The notes: a model not told the origin generated them from the letters alone. A stretch of DNA of 64,000 nt from JAJEFO01 sp965221845 (GCA_965221845.1 OZ244919.1:2108001-2172000), one strand, 5' to 3'. Counted from the first letter of the stretch, positions 1 through 8,051 are shown. A program made the numbers and translations.

Positions 1-74
1 ACGATGATGCCACCCTTGGGTACGCCGAGGGTGGTCAACATCGTCGCCAGCGTGCGCGCCTCGACGACGTTACC
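1..74 (-). pseudogene. IS1634-type transposase fragment (cut by IS30)
   Basis: Read on the minus strand, this stretch is open and gives a peptide containing NVVEARTLATMLTTLGVPKG. It resembles the segment just before the second catalytic Asp of IS1634/IS4-like transposases, where a conserved LxxLGxPxGxxVxxDRG pattern occurs. It stops abruptly at the left end of the IS30 copy and runs off the window on the other side. I infer an older IS interrupted by IS30. Only about 25 residues are visible, so the family assignment is tentative. Confidence 0.4.
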
Positions 75-1384
75 GCGCCGCTTCCACTCCGAAGTGCAAC
101 ATCAGCCAGCGAGGGGCGAAGCCCGAGCGGCGGCGGTCCCTTCACCGGGAGGCGTAGCCAGTCTTCCGGGGCGGTGCAAGCCCTGCCGGGCGCTGTCCGC
201 GGCCCGCCGGACGCAGGGAGGGCGGAGCCCGACCGGAGGACGGCGGGCCGCGGACAGCGCGCATCTCCCCTCGGAGCCGCCCCCGGCGGCCCCGGAAGGC
301 CACCTCAGGGCGGCTGCGCCTGGTGGAAGGCCTCGGACGGGGTGAGGTAGCCCAGCGCCTTCCTCGGACGTGCGTCCGTCCGGTCCTGGACGGCCTTCAC
401 GGCCTCGTCCGTCACCTTGCGGAAGTCCGTGCCCTTCGGGAACCACTCCCGCACCAGCCCGTTCACGTGCTCGTTCAGGCCGCGCTCCCAGGAGTGGTAC
501 GGGCGCGCGAAGAAGAACCCCGCGCCCAGCGCCTCGGCCACCCTGGCATGGCCCGCGAACTCCTTGCCGTTGTCCGCGGTGACCGTGTGCACGGGGAGAG
601 GGCCCAGCATGCCGGTCATGGCCGAGCCGACCGCGTCCGCCGTCTTCCTCCCGACCCTTTCGAGCAGCGTGTACTTGGACGCCCTGTCCACCAGGGAGAC
701 AAGCGCGCCGCTGTGGCCCTTGCCAACGATGGTGTCGGCCTCCCAGTCGCCGACCCGTTCCTTCGCCTCCACGACGTCCGGGCGCTCGGAGATGTCCACC
801 CGGCCCGGGATGCGGCCGCGGCCCGCGTGGGCCCCGCCCTTCCGGTTCGGCTTCTTCCCGCGGCGGCGGAGATGCCGCCAGAGACCGCCGCCGGCCTTCC
901 GGTCGGCGTGGATGCGCTCGTAGATCCACTGCCGCCCCGCCATCGGCTCGCCCTCCTTGCGGAGGCGCCCGCTGACCTGCTCGGGGCTCCAGCCCTCGGC
1001 CAGCCGCTCCTCCGCCATGCGCCACAGCTCCGGCGTCATCTTGCGCGCCACCGACGAGGCCGCGCTGCGGCGCCTGTCCGCCTTGCGCTGGGCTTGCTTG
1101 TGGCGGTAGCCGCGCCTGCCGGAGTTGCGCCGCACCTCGCGCCAGACCGTCGTGCGGTCGCGGCCGAGCTGGCGGGCGATCGCCGGGCCGGAAAGCCCGC
1201 TTTTCCTCAGGGCGTGGATCTGGCAGCGTTCCGCATAGGTCAGGTGGCGATGGCCCTCGGGCATGACAGTCTCCTTCTCGCAACGAAGGAACTGTCGCCG
1301 CCGCCTGGCCGATTCGCAACATCATGTGTCGCCGAACGACCAGGAACACTGCATCAGGTGTTGCACTTCAGAGTGGAACGGGGG
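75..1384 (-). mobile_element. IS30-family insertion sequence, copy 1
   Basis: About 1.31 kb with one transposase gene on the minus strand. The ends carry inverted repeats sharing TTCCACTC and GAAGTGCAACA (left near 82-103, right near 1359-1379, one mismatch between the two blocks). A second copy of the same element lies at 4777-6088 in the same orientation, and the limits given here are where the two copies stop being alike. No convincing target duplication is visible at either side. Confidence 0.85.
305..1264 (-). CDS. IS30-family transposase, copy 1
   Basis: 319 aa DDE transposase. The N-terminal helix-turn-helix region (about 8-55) contains HLTYAERCQIHALRKSG and GRDRTTVWREVRRN, typical of IS30 enzymes. 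The catalytic core has D177 (WEADTIVGK), D231 (TADNGKEFAGH) and E265 (GLNEHVNGL) with the family DD(33)E spacing. It ends EAFHQAQPP, a plausible natural C-terminus. No internal frameshift or stop is seen, so this copy may be active. It fills most of the element, and its long minus-strand G+C-rich frame generates large shadow frames on the plus strand. Confidence 0.9.
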   Translation of the reverse strand: MPEGHRHLTYAERCQIHALRKSGLSGPAIARQLGRDRTTVWREVRRNSGRRGYRHKQAQRKADRRRSAASSVARKMTPELWRMAEERLAEGWSPEQVSGRLRKEGEPMAGRQWIYERIHADRKAGGGLWRHLRRRGKKPNRKGGAHAGRGRIPGRVDISERPDVVEAKERVGDWEADTIVGKGHSGALVSLVDRASKYTLLERVGRKTADAVGSAMTGMLGPLPVHTVTADNGKEFAGHARVAEALGAGFFFARPYHSWERGLNEHVNGLVREWFPKGTDFRKVTDEAVKAVQDRTDARPRKALGYLTPSEAFHQAQPP

Positions 1385-1522
1385 TCTAATTTCATCTCAT
1401 GTTCAGAACAACAAGAGAAACCAAACATGCCTCTACGCATCGCGTTTTGAAATTGCCTGTCGTTTCCCTTCGGGCAGCGTGCCATAAACTTCCTGAATCC
1501 GCATCGGGTAAGTCCTTCAACA

Positions 1523-2971
1523 TCATGGGTCCGACAGGCGGCTTGGAAATGCGTGTTCAGCTTCAAGCGCTTCATTCCGACGAGCGAGAGTTTCATGCCA
1601 CTCCTGCGCTTCCCGGTCCTTGATAAAAGAAGTCTCCGGAGCCAACCTGCGGACCGCCTCTTCAACCTGATCAAGGGAGACTCGAAAGAATTCTTTGCGG
1701 AGGTTTGCCATATTGACCCGCATCTGTCCAAATTCCTTGTGGAGGGCGGCCTCAAGAGCCGGGGCTTCGTCAGAATAGATCATTGCATGGATGTCAAAGC
1801 TGAACGGAACCGAAGCATCGCTCAGTTCCTTGACGCGATCTTCGGGGTCCAGACGCCGTGTCATACCAATTTTGACGATGTCATCACCAAACGCCCCAAC
1901 ATTGGAAATGACATACACATAGCCAGACTTCGTTCTCTCCGCCAGAGAACGAGACCGTTCGGCTTCGGCATGAGCCGATTCGAGTGCCTGTTCCAGTTCG
2001 GCGATCCGTTGCCGGAGTTCATCAGTCAGCACCCCGTCTTGTGCCTCGGCTTGTGCTTGATCCAGTTCCTGACGGCGACGCATCTCCTCTTTTTCAGCCT
2101 GTTCGGCCGCCTGTTGCAAAGCCTTTTCCTCGCGCTCCTGGCGAACCTGTTCGGCACGTTCCTCTTTTTCCACTTTCTGCTGTTCACGGTATTCGTGTGT
2201 CAGATAAAGTTCGTGTAATTTAAGTGCGACATAGGCATCCGTGATTTCCATCTGCAGGGATTTGTTGGCGGCGTTGATCTGCTTGGCTGAGTTCAGGATA
2301 CGTTTCTCCATGGCGTTGACATTGTTCCAACGTGTGTTGGCAATGGCCGCCTCGCACTCGTTGTTGAAAGCCCGCATGGTCAGTCGCAGCTGGCGGTTCA
2401 TCATCGACTTACCCTTTGACAGACTGCCATCCATTGTGATGTTGTCGGGATAGGTGCAGCTGTTTTTCGTAGCGACACTGTCCTTCTGCTGGGCGCGGCA
2501 CGCCGCAATCTCAGCCTTGAAGCGCTCGGAATCCCCAAAGTCGAAGTGTGGTTCGTAAACACCAAGCTCAATAAATGACAATTTTTCGTCGTAGACAGCG
2601 ATTTCCTGACACAACTTCTCATAAATGGCGAGTTTCTTCTGGTAGTTCGCATCCAGGTTTGCGGGTGAAATCACTGGCTCTGTGACCATGTTCGTCAATA
2701 CCGAAGAGGCTTGACTCTTAGTGGCGATCAGTTTTTGTTTGGCTTGGATTACTTGGCGAGGCTTGAACAAGCGCCTGTATACGATCACCGCCATCAGGAC
2801 CCAAAGAATTAGGGTTACCGTATACACCCAAACCACGTCCCCACTCTCTTGTGGTGATCCCATCCCAAGGCCGATCAAGCTCAAAAATCCGATTCCTACA
2901 ACACCCGCAACCACAAACAGGATAGGTAAGATCAGAACAATAAACACGACAAGAAGAAAGAATCGCTTCAT
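1523..2971 (-). CDS. DUF4041 / T5orf172 (GIY-YIG-like) domain protein with N-terminal membrane anchor
   Basis: 482 aa. Residues 1-65 form two hydrophobic segments (KRFFLLVVFIVLILPILF and a second near 45-62), suggesting membrane anchoring. The middle resembles DUF4041, followed by a long charged coiled coil rich in Q, E and R (about 250-345). The C-terminal part (about 350-440) matches the T5orf172/MUG113 branch of the GIY-YIG superfamily: SGYVYVISN, then DIVKIGMTRRLDPEDRVKEL and FHAMIYSDEAPALEAALHKEF-type blocks. Such proteins occur in prophages and mobile islands; their function is not established. G+C is visibly lower than in the neighbouring housekeeping genes, and the gene sits between two IS30 copies, so it is probably acquired. 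Its ATG overlaps the stop of a small upstream ORF (TGATG), implying translational coupling. No good Shine-Dalgarno of its own is seen. Confidence 0.8.
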   Translation of the reverse strand: MKRFFLLVVFIVLILPILFVVAGVVGIGFLSLIGLGMGSPQESGDVVWVYTVTLILWVLMAVIVYRRLFKPRQVIQAKQKLIATKSQASSVLTNMVTEPVISPANLDANYQKKLAIYEKLCQEIAVYDEKLSFIELGVYEPHFDFGDSERFKAEIAACRAQQKDSVATKNSCTYPDNITMDGSLSKGKSMMNRQLRLTMRAFNNECEAAIANTRWNNVNAMEKRILNSAKQINAANKSLQMEITDAYVALKLHELYLTHEYREQQKVEKEERAEQVRQEREEKALQQAAEQAEKEEMRRRQELDQAQAEAQDGVLTDELRQRIAELEQALESAHAEAERSRSLAERTKSGYVYVISNVGAFGDDIVKIGMTRRLDPEDRVKELSDASVPFSFDIHAMIYSDEAPALEAALHKEFGQMRVNMANLRKEFFRVSLDQVEEAVRRLAPETSFIKDREAQEWHETLARRNEALEAEHAFPSRLSDP

Positions 2972-3147
2972 TTTGGAGAGTACCGCAAAACATCCATGTC
3001 TGGATTCAAGTGAATTTTGTGCGGGGCGGTGCCAAGTCTAACGCGTCCGAGGATTGTGTTCAACCTCTCCCCGCGCCGGGAGTCCAATATCTCACCCCGT
3101 ATCCACACATTGAGCTTCCGTGTGGGCCTGACCCAATCGTCGGCCAT
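2968..3147 (-). CDS. Small hypothetical protein coupled to the DUF4041 gene
   Basis: 59 aa if started at the ATG giving MADDWVRPTRKLNVWIRG; an in-frame ATG lies 4 codons upstream at 3159. The composition is protein-like (mixed charged and hydrophobic residues, few repeats) and the stop overlaps the ATG of the DUF4041 gene, which argues for a real two-gene operon. No family was recognised and no strong ribosome-binding site is visible. A chance open frame cannot be excluded. Confidence 0.45.
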   Translation of the reverse strand: MADDWVRPTRKLNVWIRGEILDSRRGERLNTILGRVRLGTAPHKIHLNPDMDVLRYSPK

Positions 3148-3346
3148 GACCACGATCATATCAGGCCGGCCACATCATCGCGGTTCATGGGGTGTCTCCT
3201 TGGGCGTGTGTGGCCACCCGGCGGCACACAACAACCACCGGGTGGATCATCATGAGGGGGCGACGATAGCACGACCGGGGACGGATGTCCAATCCCCAGA
3301 CACGCCCGCGGGCGGCCTCAGTCCCAGGGGGCGTGTCCCGGTCGCG

Positions 3347-3632
3347 TTACTGGTTGCCGCCGAGCAAGTCGCCGCCCGGACCGACCCTTGCACAGCCCTG
3401 GCCGCCCATGAACAGGAAGTCGGGGCGACCTGCGGCTGCGTAGGCCGATCCTGAGGGCAAATTAAAGACCTGCACCACCAGCTCGCCGGGGCCCGCGATG
3501 GGGTTGTCGCGCTGGCGGTTGCTCCAGATGCGGGCGCCGGCCTTGGGGCGCACCTCGATGATGTTGTCGCCGAGCCCGCCGCCGGCATAGCCGATTTGAT
3601 TGGCAGCGGAGTCCGCCCCCCGGATCAGTCAT
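3347..3632 (-). pseudogene. Frameshifted hypothetical gene following the secreted-protein gene
   Basis: An ATG at 3632 lies eight bases inside the end of the upstream gene and opens MTDPGGG. The protein-like reading (ADSAANQIGYAGGGLGDN, then IIEVRPKAGARIW and ending GPGGDLLGGNQ) is in another frame. Deleting one G from the six-G run at 3616-3621 joins the start to that frame and gives about 94 aa. This looks like a one-base homopolymer indel, either a real mutation, a slippage site or an assembly error. No family recognised; the Gly-rich text and the position suggest a partner of the secreted protein upstream. Confidence 0.45.
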
Positions 3633-4158
3633 CGTCCTGGATGGGAATGTGCAGATGACGGGTCGGGTGGCGCATGATGGCGAAAATGGCATTCTGCCGG
3701 ACATCCACGAAGTTGTTGTTGTACGGAAATACAATAAGGCTCTGACGACTATCGGTCTCGGCAATGTAGGCGCACACCTTGAACTCGCCGACGCGCTCAA
3801 TACCAGTCACCACCAAAACACCACGGGCACCGGCAACATTGTTGGCCAGGCAGTCGCGCGCGTTGGCATTGCACGGGGTGCTGTCGAAAATTTCGGCGCA
3901 GAAGGGAATCGGGTAGTCCCGGGGCGTGACAGTGCTGCCGGGATTGTCGCACCCTTCGAGTCCGAACTGGATGATTGCGCCACCGGCTTGATTTTCATTC
4001 ACTGGTCCTGAGGGGAAGGTTTTGGTCATCACGATATGGGAGGCATCGCACCGCTCGGCCATCACCGCCGCGGGCAGGGCGAGGGTCAGGGCCACCAGTC
4101 CCAGCATCAGGGTGGCCACCCCCGCGGCGCGGCGTGTCATCGGTCTCAGTGTTCGCAT
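3625..4158 (-). CDS. Putative secreted hypothetical protein
   Basis: 177 aa from the ATG at 4158, chosen because GGGAGAG lies six bases before it; a longer frame would read through the poly-G tract. The N-terminus MRTLRPMTRRAAGVATLMLG continues into a hydrophobic stretch ending LPAAVMA, a classic signal peptide with cleavage expected near AERCDASH. The mature part is about 145 aa with several cysteines (CDAS, EGCDN, IPFCAEI, TPCNANARDCL, KVCAY), suggesting disulfides in the periplasm or outside the cell. I do not recognise the family. The gene is followed by a frameshifted ORF and preceded by a 22-nt G tract about 35 bases upstream, which could influence its expression. Confidence 0.65.
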   Translation of the reverse strand: MRTLRPMTRRAAGVATLMLGLVALTLALPAAVMAERCDASHIVMTKTFPSGPVNENQAGGAIIQFGLEGCDNPGSTVTPRDYPIPFCAEIFDSTPCNANARDCLANNVAGARGVLVVTGIERVGEFKVCAYIAETDSRQSLIVFPYNNNFVDVRQNAIFAIMRHPTRHLHIPIQDDD

Positions 4159-4192
4159 GGTGTCTCTCCCGGTTGCATCAGTCATGGCTTTA

Positions 4193-4214
4193 CCCCCCCC
4201 CCCCCCCCCCCCCC
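4193..4214 (-). repeat. 22-nt homopolymer (C on plus, G on minus) upstream of secreted-protein gene
   Basis: An uninterrupted run of 22 C on the plus strand, read as G in the direction of the downstream gene, ending 34 bases before its ATG. Homopolymers this long are prone to slipped-strand mispairing and would sit in the promoter spacer or 5' leader. It may also be partly a sequencing artefact in length. The G strand could form a quadruplex. Confidence 0.8.
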
Positions 4215-4776
4215 ATGGGTTTGTCAAGGGGCTGAGGGGCCCGCCCTCTCCCTGTTGTCCTGTCTCGGCCCCGTGGGGGTGATCTCAAACCTGAGCCGCA
4301 CCTCCTCACCCCGTTCCCGGGCTTCTCAACCTCCCCAGGCGCTGAAACAGAAGCTCATGTCGGAGGTTGGCCCCGAAAGGCCCCGGCGCTGGGGTCAGGT
4401 CTGGCGGTGTGGAGATCGGGATCATCCCGGTGGCCCGGCCGGGTTTTGGGGTTTCATCTGCTTGGGCCCTGACCTTGCGGTCCCTCGGGTCTGTCGGAAA
4501 GGGGATCCACCTGGGGTCCAGCCCGTCCGCGCAGCGGACACACGAACAGAGTGCACCGTCAGGTGCTCCGCTTGTCAGGCCCGGCGTGCGGGCTGGGGGT
4601 GGGCGGCAGGTCCGGTACCGCCGGTTCTGCCGGGCAGCGCCGCCGGGCCCTCTCACGGGGCTTTGCCCCGCCTGTACGTTAATAAGACGTTAGCAATTTA
4701 CGTTACGCCAAATCCAATGAGGTGATTCGTTGCTGATTCGTGACGATGAATCAATATGTTACAGATCAGAGATGTG
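4215..4776. other. Non-coding stretch with short phased direct repeats
   Basis: No convincing gene in about 560 bases. Near the right end is an AT-rich patch with three ACGTTA copies (4676, 4687, 4700) and two TGATTCG copies (4723, 4734), each about 11-13 bases apart, i.e. about one helical turn. A small hairpin CGGGGC-TTT-GCCCCG lies at 4657-4671. The patch ends where the second IS30 copy begins, so it may be a truncated regulatory region. Confidence 0.4.
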
Positions 4777-6088
4777 GCGCCGCTTCCACTCTGAAGTGCA
4801 ACATCAGCCAGCGAGGGGCGAAGCCCGAGCGGCGGCGGTCCCTTCACCGGGAGGCGTAGCCAGTCTTCCGGGGCGGTGCAAGCCCTGCCGGGCGCTGTCC
4901 GCGGCCCGCCGGACGCAGGGAGGGCGGAGCCCGACCGGAGGACGGCGGGCCGCGGACAGCGCGCATCTCCCCTCGGAGCCGCCCCCGGCGGCCCCGGAAG
5001 GCCCCCTCAGGGCGGCTGCGCCCGGGTAGGAAGGCCTCGGACGGGGTGAGGTAGCCCAGCGCCTTCCTCGGACGTGCGTCCGTCCGGTCCTGGACGGCCT
5101 TCACGGCCTCGTCCGTCACCTTGCGGAAGTCCGTGCCCTTCGGGAACCACTCCCGCACCAGCCCGTTCACGTGCTCGTTCAGGCCGCGCTCCCAGGAGTG
5201 GTACGGGCGCGCGAAGAAGAACCCCGCGCCCAGCGCCTCCGACACGCGGGCGTGGCCCGCGAACTCCTTGCCGTTGTCCGCGGTGACCGTGTGCACGGGG
5301 AGAGGGCCCAGCATGCCGGTCATGGCCGAGCCGACCGCGTCCGCCGTCTTCCTCTCGACCCTTTCGAGCAGCGTGTACTTGGACGCCCTGTCCACCAGGG
5401 AGACAAGCGCGCCGCTGTGGCCCTTGCCCACAATGGTGTCGGCCTCCCAGTCGCCGACCCGTTCCTTCGCCTCCACGACGTCCGGGCGCTCGGAGATGTC
5501 CACCCGGCCCGGGATGTGGCCGCGGCCCGCGTGGGCCCCGCCCTTCCGGTTCGGCTTCCTGCCGCGGCGGCGGAGATGCCGCCAGAGACCGCCGCCGGCC
5601 TTCCGGTCGGCGTGGATGCGCTCGTAGATCCACTGACGCCCCGCCATCGGCTCGCCCTCCTTGCGGAGGCGCCCGCTGACCTGCTCGGGGCTCCAGCCCT
5701 CGGCCAGCCGCTCCTCCGCCATGCGCCACAGCTCCGGCGTCATCTTGCGCGCCACCGACGAGGCCGCGCTGCGGCGCCTGTCCGACTTGCGCCGGGCCTG
5801 CTTGTGGCGGTAGCCGCGCCTGCCGGAGTTGCGCCGCACCTCGCGCCAGACCGTCGTGCGGTCGCGGCCGAGCTGGCGGGCGATCGCCGGGCCGGAAAGC
5901 CCGCTTTTCCTCAGGGCGTGGATCTGGCAGCGTTCCGCATGAGGCCGGTGGCGATGGCCCTCGGGCATGACAGTCTCCTTCTCGCAACGAAGGAACTGTC
6001 GCCGCCGCCTGGCCGATTCGCAACATCATGTGTCGCCGAACGACCAGGAACACTGCATCAGGTGTTGCACTTCAGAGTGGAACGGGGG
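4777..6088 (-). mobile_element. IS30-family insertion sequence, copy 2
   Basis: About 1.31 kb, nearly identical to copy 1 and in the same orientation. The left end is near 4777 and the right end near 6088, with the same terminal repeats (TTCCACTCTGAAGTGCAACA at 4784-4803 and its inverse near 6063-6082). With copy 1 it brackets 1385-4776. No matching target duplication was found around the element or around the pair. Confidence 0.85.
4844..5968 (-). CDS. IS30-family transposase, copy 2 (C-terminally frameshifted)
   Basis: 374 aa, the same enzyme as copy 1 with all three catalytic residues retained. After LTPSEAF the frame differs: where copy 1 reads HQAQPP and stops, this copy has one extra base and runs on for about 60 residues of R/G/P-rich sequence (LPGRSRPEGAFRG and onward) that looks like non-coding DNA. 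The N-terminal helix also differs (HRPHAERCQ instead of HLTYAERCQ), by changes that remove a conserved aromatic. The copy is probably older or less active than copy 1, although an additive C-terminal tail need not abolish transposition. Confidence 0.85.
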   Translation of the reverse strand: MPEGHRHRPHAERCQIHALRKSGLSGPAIARQLGRDRTTVWREVRRNSGRRGYRHKQARRKSDRRRSAASSVARKMTPELWRMAEERLAEGWSPEQVSGRLRKEGEPMAGRQWIYERIHADRKAGGGLWRHLRRRGRKPNRKGGAHAGRGHIPGRVDISERPDVVEAKERVGDWEADTIVGKGHSGALVSLVDRASKYTLLERVERKTADAVGSAMTGMLGPLPVHTVTADNGKEFAGHARVSEALGAGFFFARPYHSWERGLNEHVNGLVREWFPKGTDFRKVTDEAVKAVQDRTDARPRKALGYLTPSEAFLPGRSRPEGAFRGRRGRLRGEMRAVRGPPSSGRAPPSLRPAGRGQRPAGLAPPRKTGYASR

Positions 6089-6289
6089 ATCCAGTTCTAT
6101 CTCTTGTTCCATCTCAGAAATCGGCCCTAAGATCAAGGGCTTGCGCCCATTCAACCCGCTTTACTCCTTGTGAAGTTCCGCTTAGCCGCAGCCCGTTCCT
6201 CCTCGGCCGGTCGCTTTCATGTCACTTCGACTTGCGGTTATACTTGCCCCGGGCGGTCCCGTTCCAGACCATGGTGTCCTCCTTGTCTG

Positions 6290-6805
6290 GGTGATGTCTG
6301 ACAGGGAAAACCACATCTGGGGGGCCATCCACATTCTTGGTCAAGCTCCCGGGCACAAGACCATGACCCGCCGCTGCCGGGCCTGCGGCAGAAGACGGAA
6401 TGGCACCTTGCCACCGCCTTCGCGAGACCTCGAGCGACAAGGCTCTCTCGCCTGTCGGCGGTCCGGTGGAAGCGGACAAGACCTGCATGGGGGGGCAAGC
6501 GCAGGAACATGCCGGAGTCCGGTGGCGAGAGGATGGCCGGGAAGGCGGCGGCCGGCGACAAGCGCCGCGGCAGCAGCGAGGTCGCGGCAGGGATGGTCAA
6601 GGACATGACCGCGAAGACCCTGCAGGGCCCCGTCGAGCGCCAGGCGCAGTGCCGGTCGGCATGGACGCCTCACGAGAGCGTCTGCCACAGTGTGGGCGAA
6701 TGCGTGCGTGACGACTTGCACGCCAAGAAGACAAAGAAGCGAGGCCATGTTTGGAGTCTGACCACTGGGCCAGGAGGAGTTCGCTCGGAAATGGAGGTGG
6801 CTTGA
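6290..6805 (+). pseudogene. IS1595-family transposase relic
   Basis: Recognisable IS1595 blocks occur in order but in different frames. There is a zinc-ribbon-like MTRRCRACGRR (near 6363), then DKALSPVGGPVEADKTCMGG (around 6430-6490), then KRRNMPESGGERMAGKAA, EVAAGMVKDMTAKTLQGPVE, HESVCHSVGECVRDDLHA and KKRGHVWS. These correspond to the family's VEADETYxGGK, TLQGFV, H-SVxEYVRGxxHTNGIESFWSMLKR regions with internal deletions. The last frame ends in a TGA at 6803-6805 that overlaps the start chosen for the next gene. Transposase activity is lost. Confidence 0.6.
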
Positions 6806-7722
6806 CAAGACGGAACGGAGATCTGCGCCAAGCGTTTGTTTTCGGAAACGCCGCGCTCGACGAGGTGTTCCTGGTCCGGGACATGCCCTCGGCCAACGAA
6901 TCCGTGCTGGGCCGCGCAGGGTACACAGGGCTTGGCGGCAAGGGCGCGAACCAGGCGATCGCACTCGCCCGAACAGGCTTGCAGACAACGCTTGTGGCGG
7001 CGATAGGCGCCGACTGGCAAGGGCGCGCGATTCGCGAGTCACTGTCACGCGAACCCCTGGAAGCGGCGCTGATCGAATTTCCCGGCCTGCCGACAGACCG
7101 CTCCATCATCTTCGTCCAGGAAAACGGCGGCAATGTCATTGTCACCACGAACGAATGCGCCGGCCGCACCTCCATTGCCGAATGCCTGTCGGTTCTCGAC
7201 CAGTCCCGCCGTGGCGATGCAATGCTGGTGCAAGGCAACCTCAGGATCGACGTAACCTCCGCGTTGTGTCACGAATGCAGGCGGCGTGGCATGTTCATCG
7301 TCCTGAACCCGTCGCCGTTCGACACGGCCTTCAAGGACCTTCTTCCACTGATCGACGCCCTGTTCGTCAACGAGACCGAAGCAAGAAGCCTCACCGGGTT
7401 GTCGAGGCGTGACGCCGTGATGGCACTTCTTCGCTCCGGCGCGACGCAAGTGGTGCTCACCATGGGGTCGGAAGGTTCCTTGCTCGCATCGCAGCATCAG
7501 GCAGTTCATGTTCCGGCCGTGCCAGCGGATGTTGTCGACGTGACAGGTGCCGGGGACTGCTTTGAAGGGGTCGCGGTCGGATCGGCCCTTCTGCGCGGGT
7601 GTCCGATTGATGAGACAGCAATCCGACACGCAAGCTCGGCAGCCGCGTTCGCGGTTGAACGCCTTGGTGCAGCATCTGCGTTTCCAAGCCCGGAACAGAT
7701 CGCAAGACCGTTAGGGCCTTGA
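6802..7722 (+). CDS. PfkB-family (ribokinase-like) carbohydrate kinase
   Basis: 306 aa from a TTG start at 6802 with GGAGG four bases upstream; no closer ATG is available. It transfers phosphate from ATP to a sugar or nucleoside. Visible hallmarks are GGKGANQA at about 45-52 (PfkB signature 1, substrate side), VNETEA near 190, and DVTGAGDCFEG with catalytic Asp252 and the anion hole. Length fits the ribokinase family (about 300 aa). Substrate cannot be read from sequence. The start region is shared with the end of the IS1595 relic and the stop codon lies inside an IS5-type terminal repeat. Both ends therefore appear remodelled by transposition, and the native N-terminus and partner genes may have been lost. 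Confidence 0.8.
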   Translation: MTRRNGDLRQAFVFGNAALDEVFLVRDMPSANESVLGRAGYTGLGGKGANQAIALARTGLQTTLVAAIGADWQGRAIRESLSREPLEAALIEFPGLPTDRSIIFVQENGGNVIVTTNECAGRTSIAECLSVLDQSRRGDAMLVQGNLRIDVTSALCHECRRRGMFIVLNPSPFDTAFKDLLPLIDALFVNETEARSLTGLSRRDAVMALLRSGATQVVLTMGSEGSLLASQHQAVHVPAVPADVVDVTGAGDCFEGVAVGSALLRGCPIDETAIRHASSAAAFAVERLGAASAFPSPEQIARPLGP

Positions 7723-8040
7723 CAGTCATGTTGTCACGACCGCGCCGGCGCCCAGGAGGCCCTCGACCTGATGATCCTGGACCCGCCCGGCGCATGGCCC
7801 TTCGATCCCGACCGCGTGCAGGGCACGCAGAACGCGCCGCCTCACGGCGCGACGGGACATCCGTGTCCGGACCGGAGAGCTCCGGACGGCAGGTGACGAC
7901 CGTCGGAACCGGTGCGTCGCCCGCATGGACGGTCTCAGCCACGCCCGCCGTCATTTCAGGCCGTCGGAATCGAAAACGAAGCGGTCCTGCCCGGTCAGCT
8001 CTCAGCCGCGGAGCATTGCAAGCGTCTCCATCTCGATTGC
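7713..8040 (+). pseudogene. Degenerate IS5-type end and possible transposase remnant
   Basis: AGGGCCTTGACAGTCATG at 7713-7730 matches, with one deletion, the terminal repeat AGGGCCCGTTGACAGTCAT of the IS5-family element at 9498-10444. Downstream, in broken frames, PAVISGRRNRKRSGPARSA recalls the VIPGRRNRKxP segment of IS5 transposases. No complete reading frame or second end was found, so this is an old one-ended relic. Confidence 0.4.
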
Positions 8041-8051
8041 GGGGGGGGGGG
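8041..8051 (+). repeat. 11-nt G homopolymer
   Basis: Eleven consecutive G in non-coding DNA about 190 bases upstream of the L,D-transpeptidase gene at 8240. It is one of three long G/C homopolymers in the window, all outside intact genes. Confidence 0.7.

Noticed and set aside
75..6088. Target duplications confirming a composite IS30 transposon
   Set aside because: The outer flanks (GTTACC and ATCCAG) do not match, and neither do the flanks of the single copies, so composite movement is only a hypothesis.
7733..8040. A minus-strand ORF with HAVGIEGPCAGRVQDHQVEG as a possible gene
   Set aside because: No start context, no recognised domain, and plus-strand IS5-like remnants overlap it.
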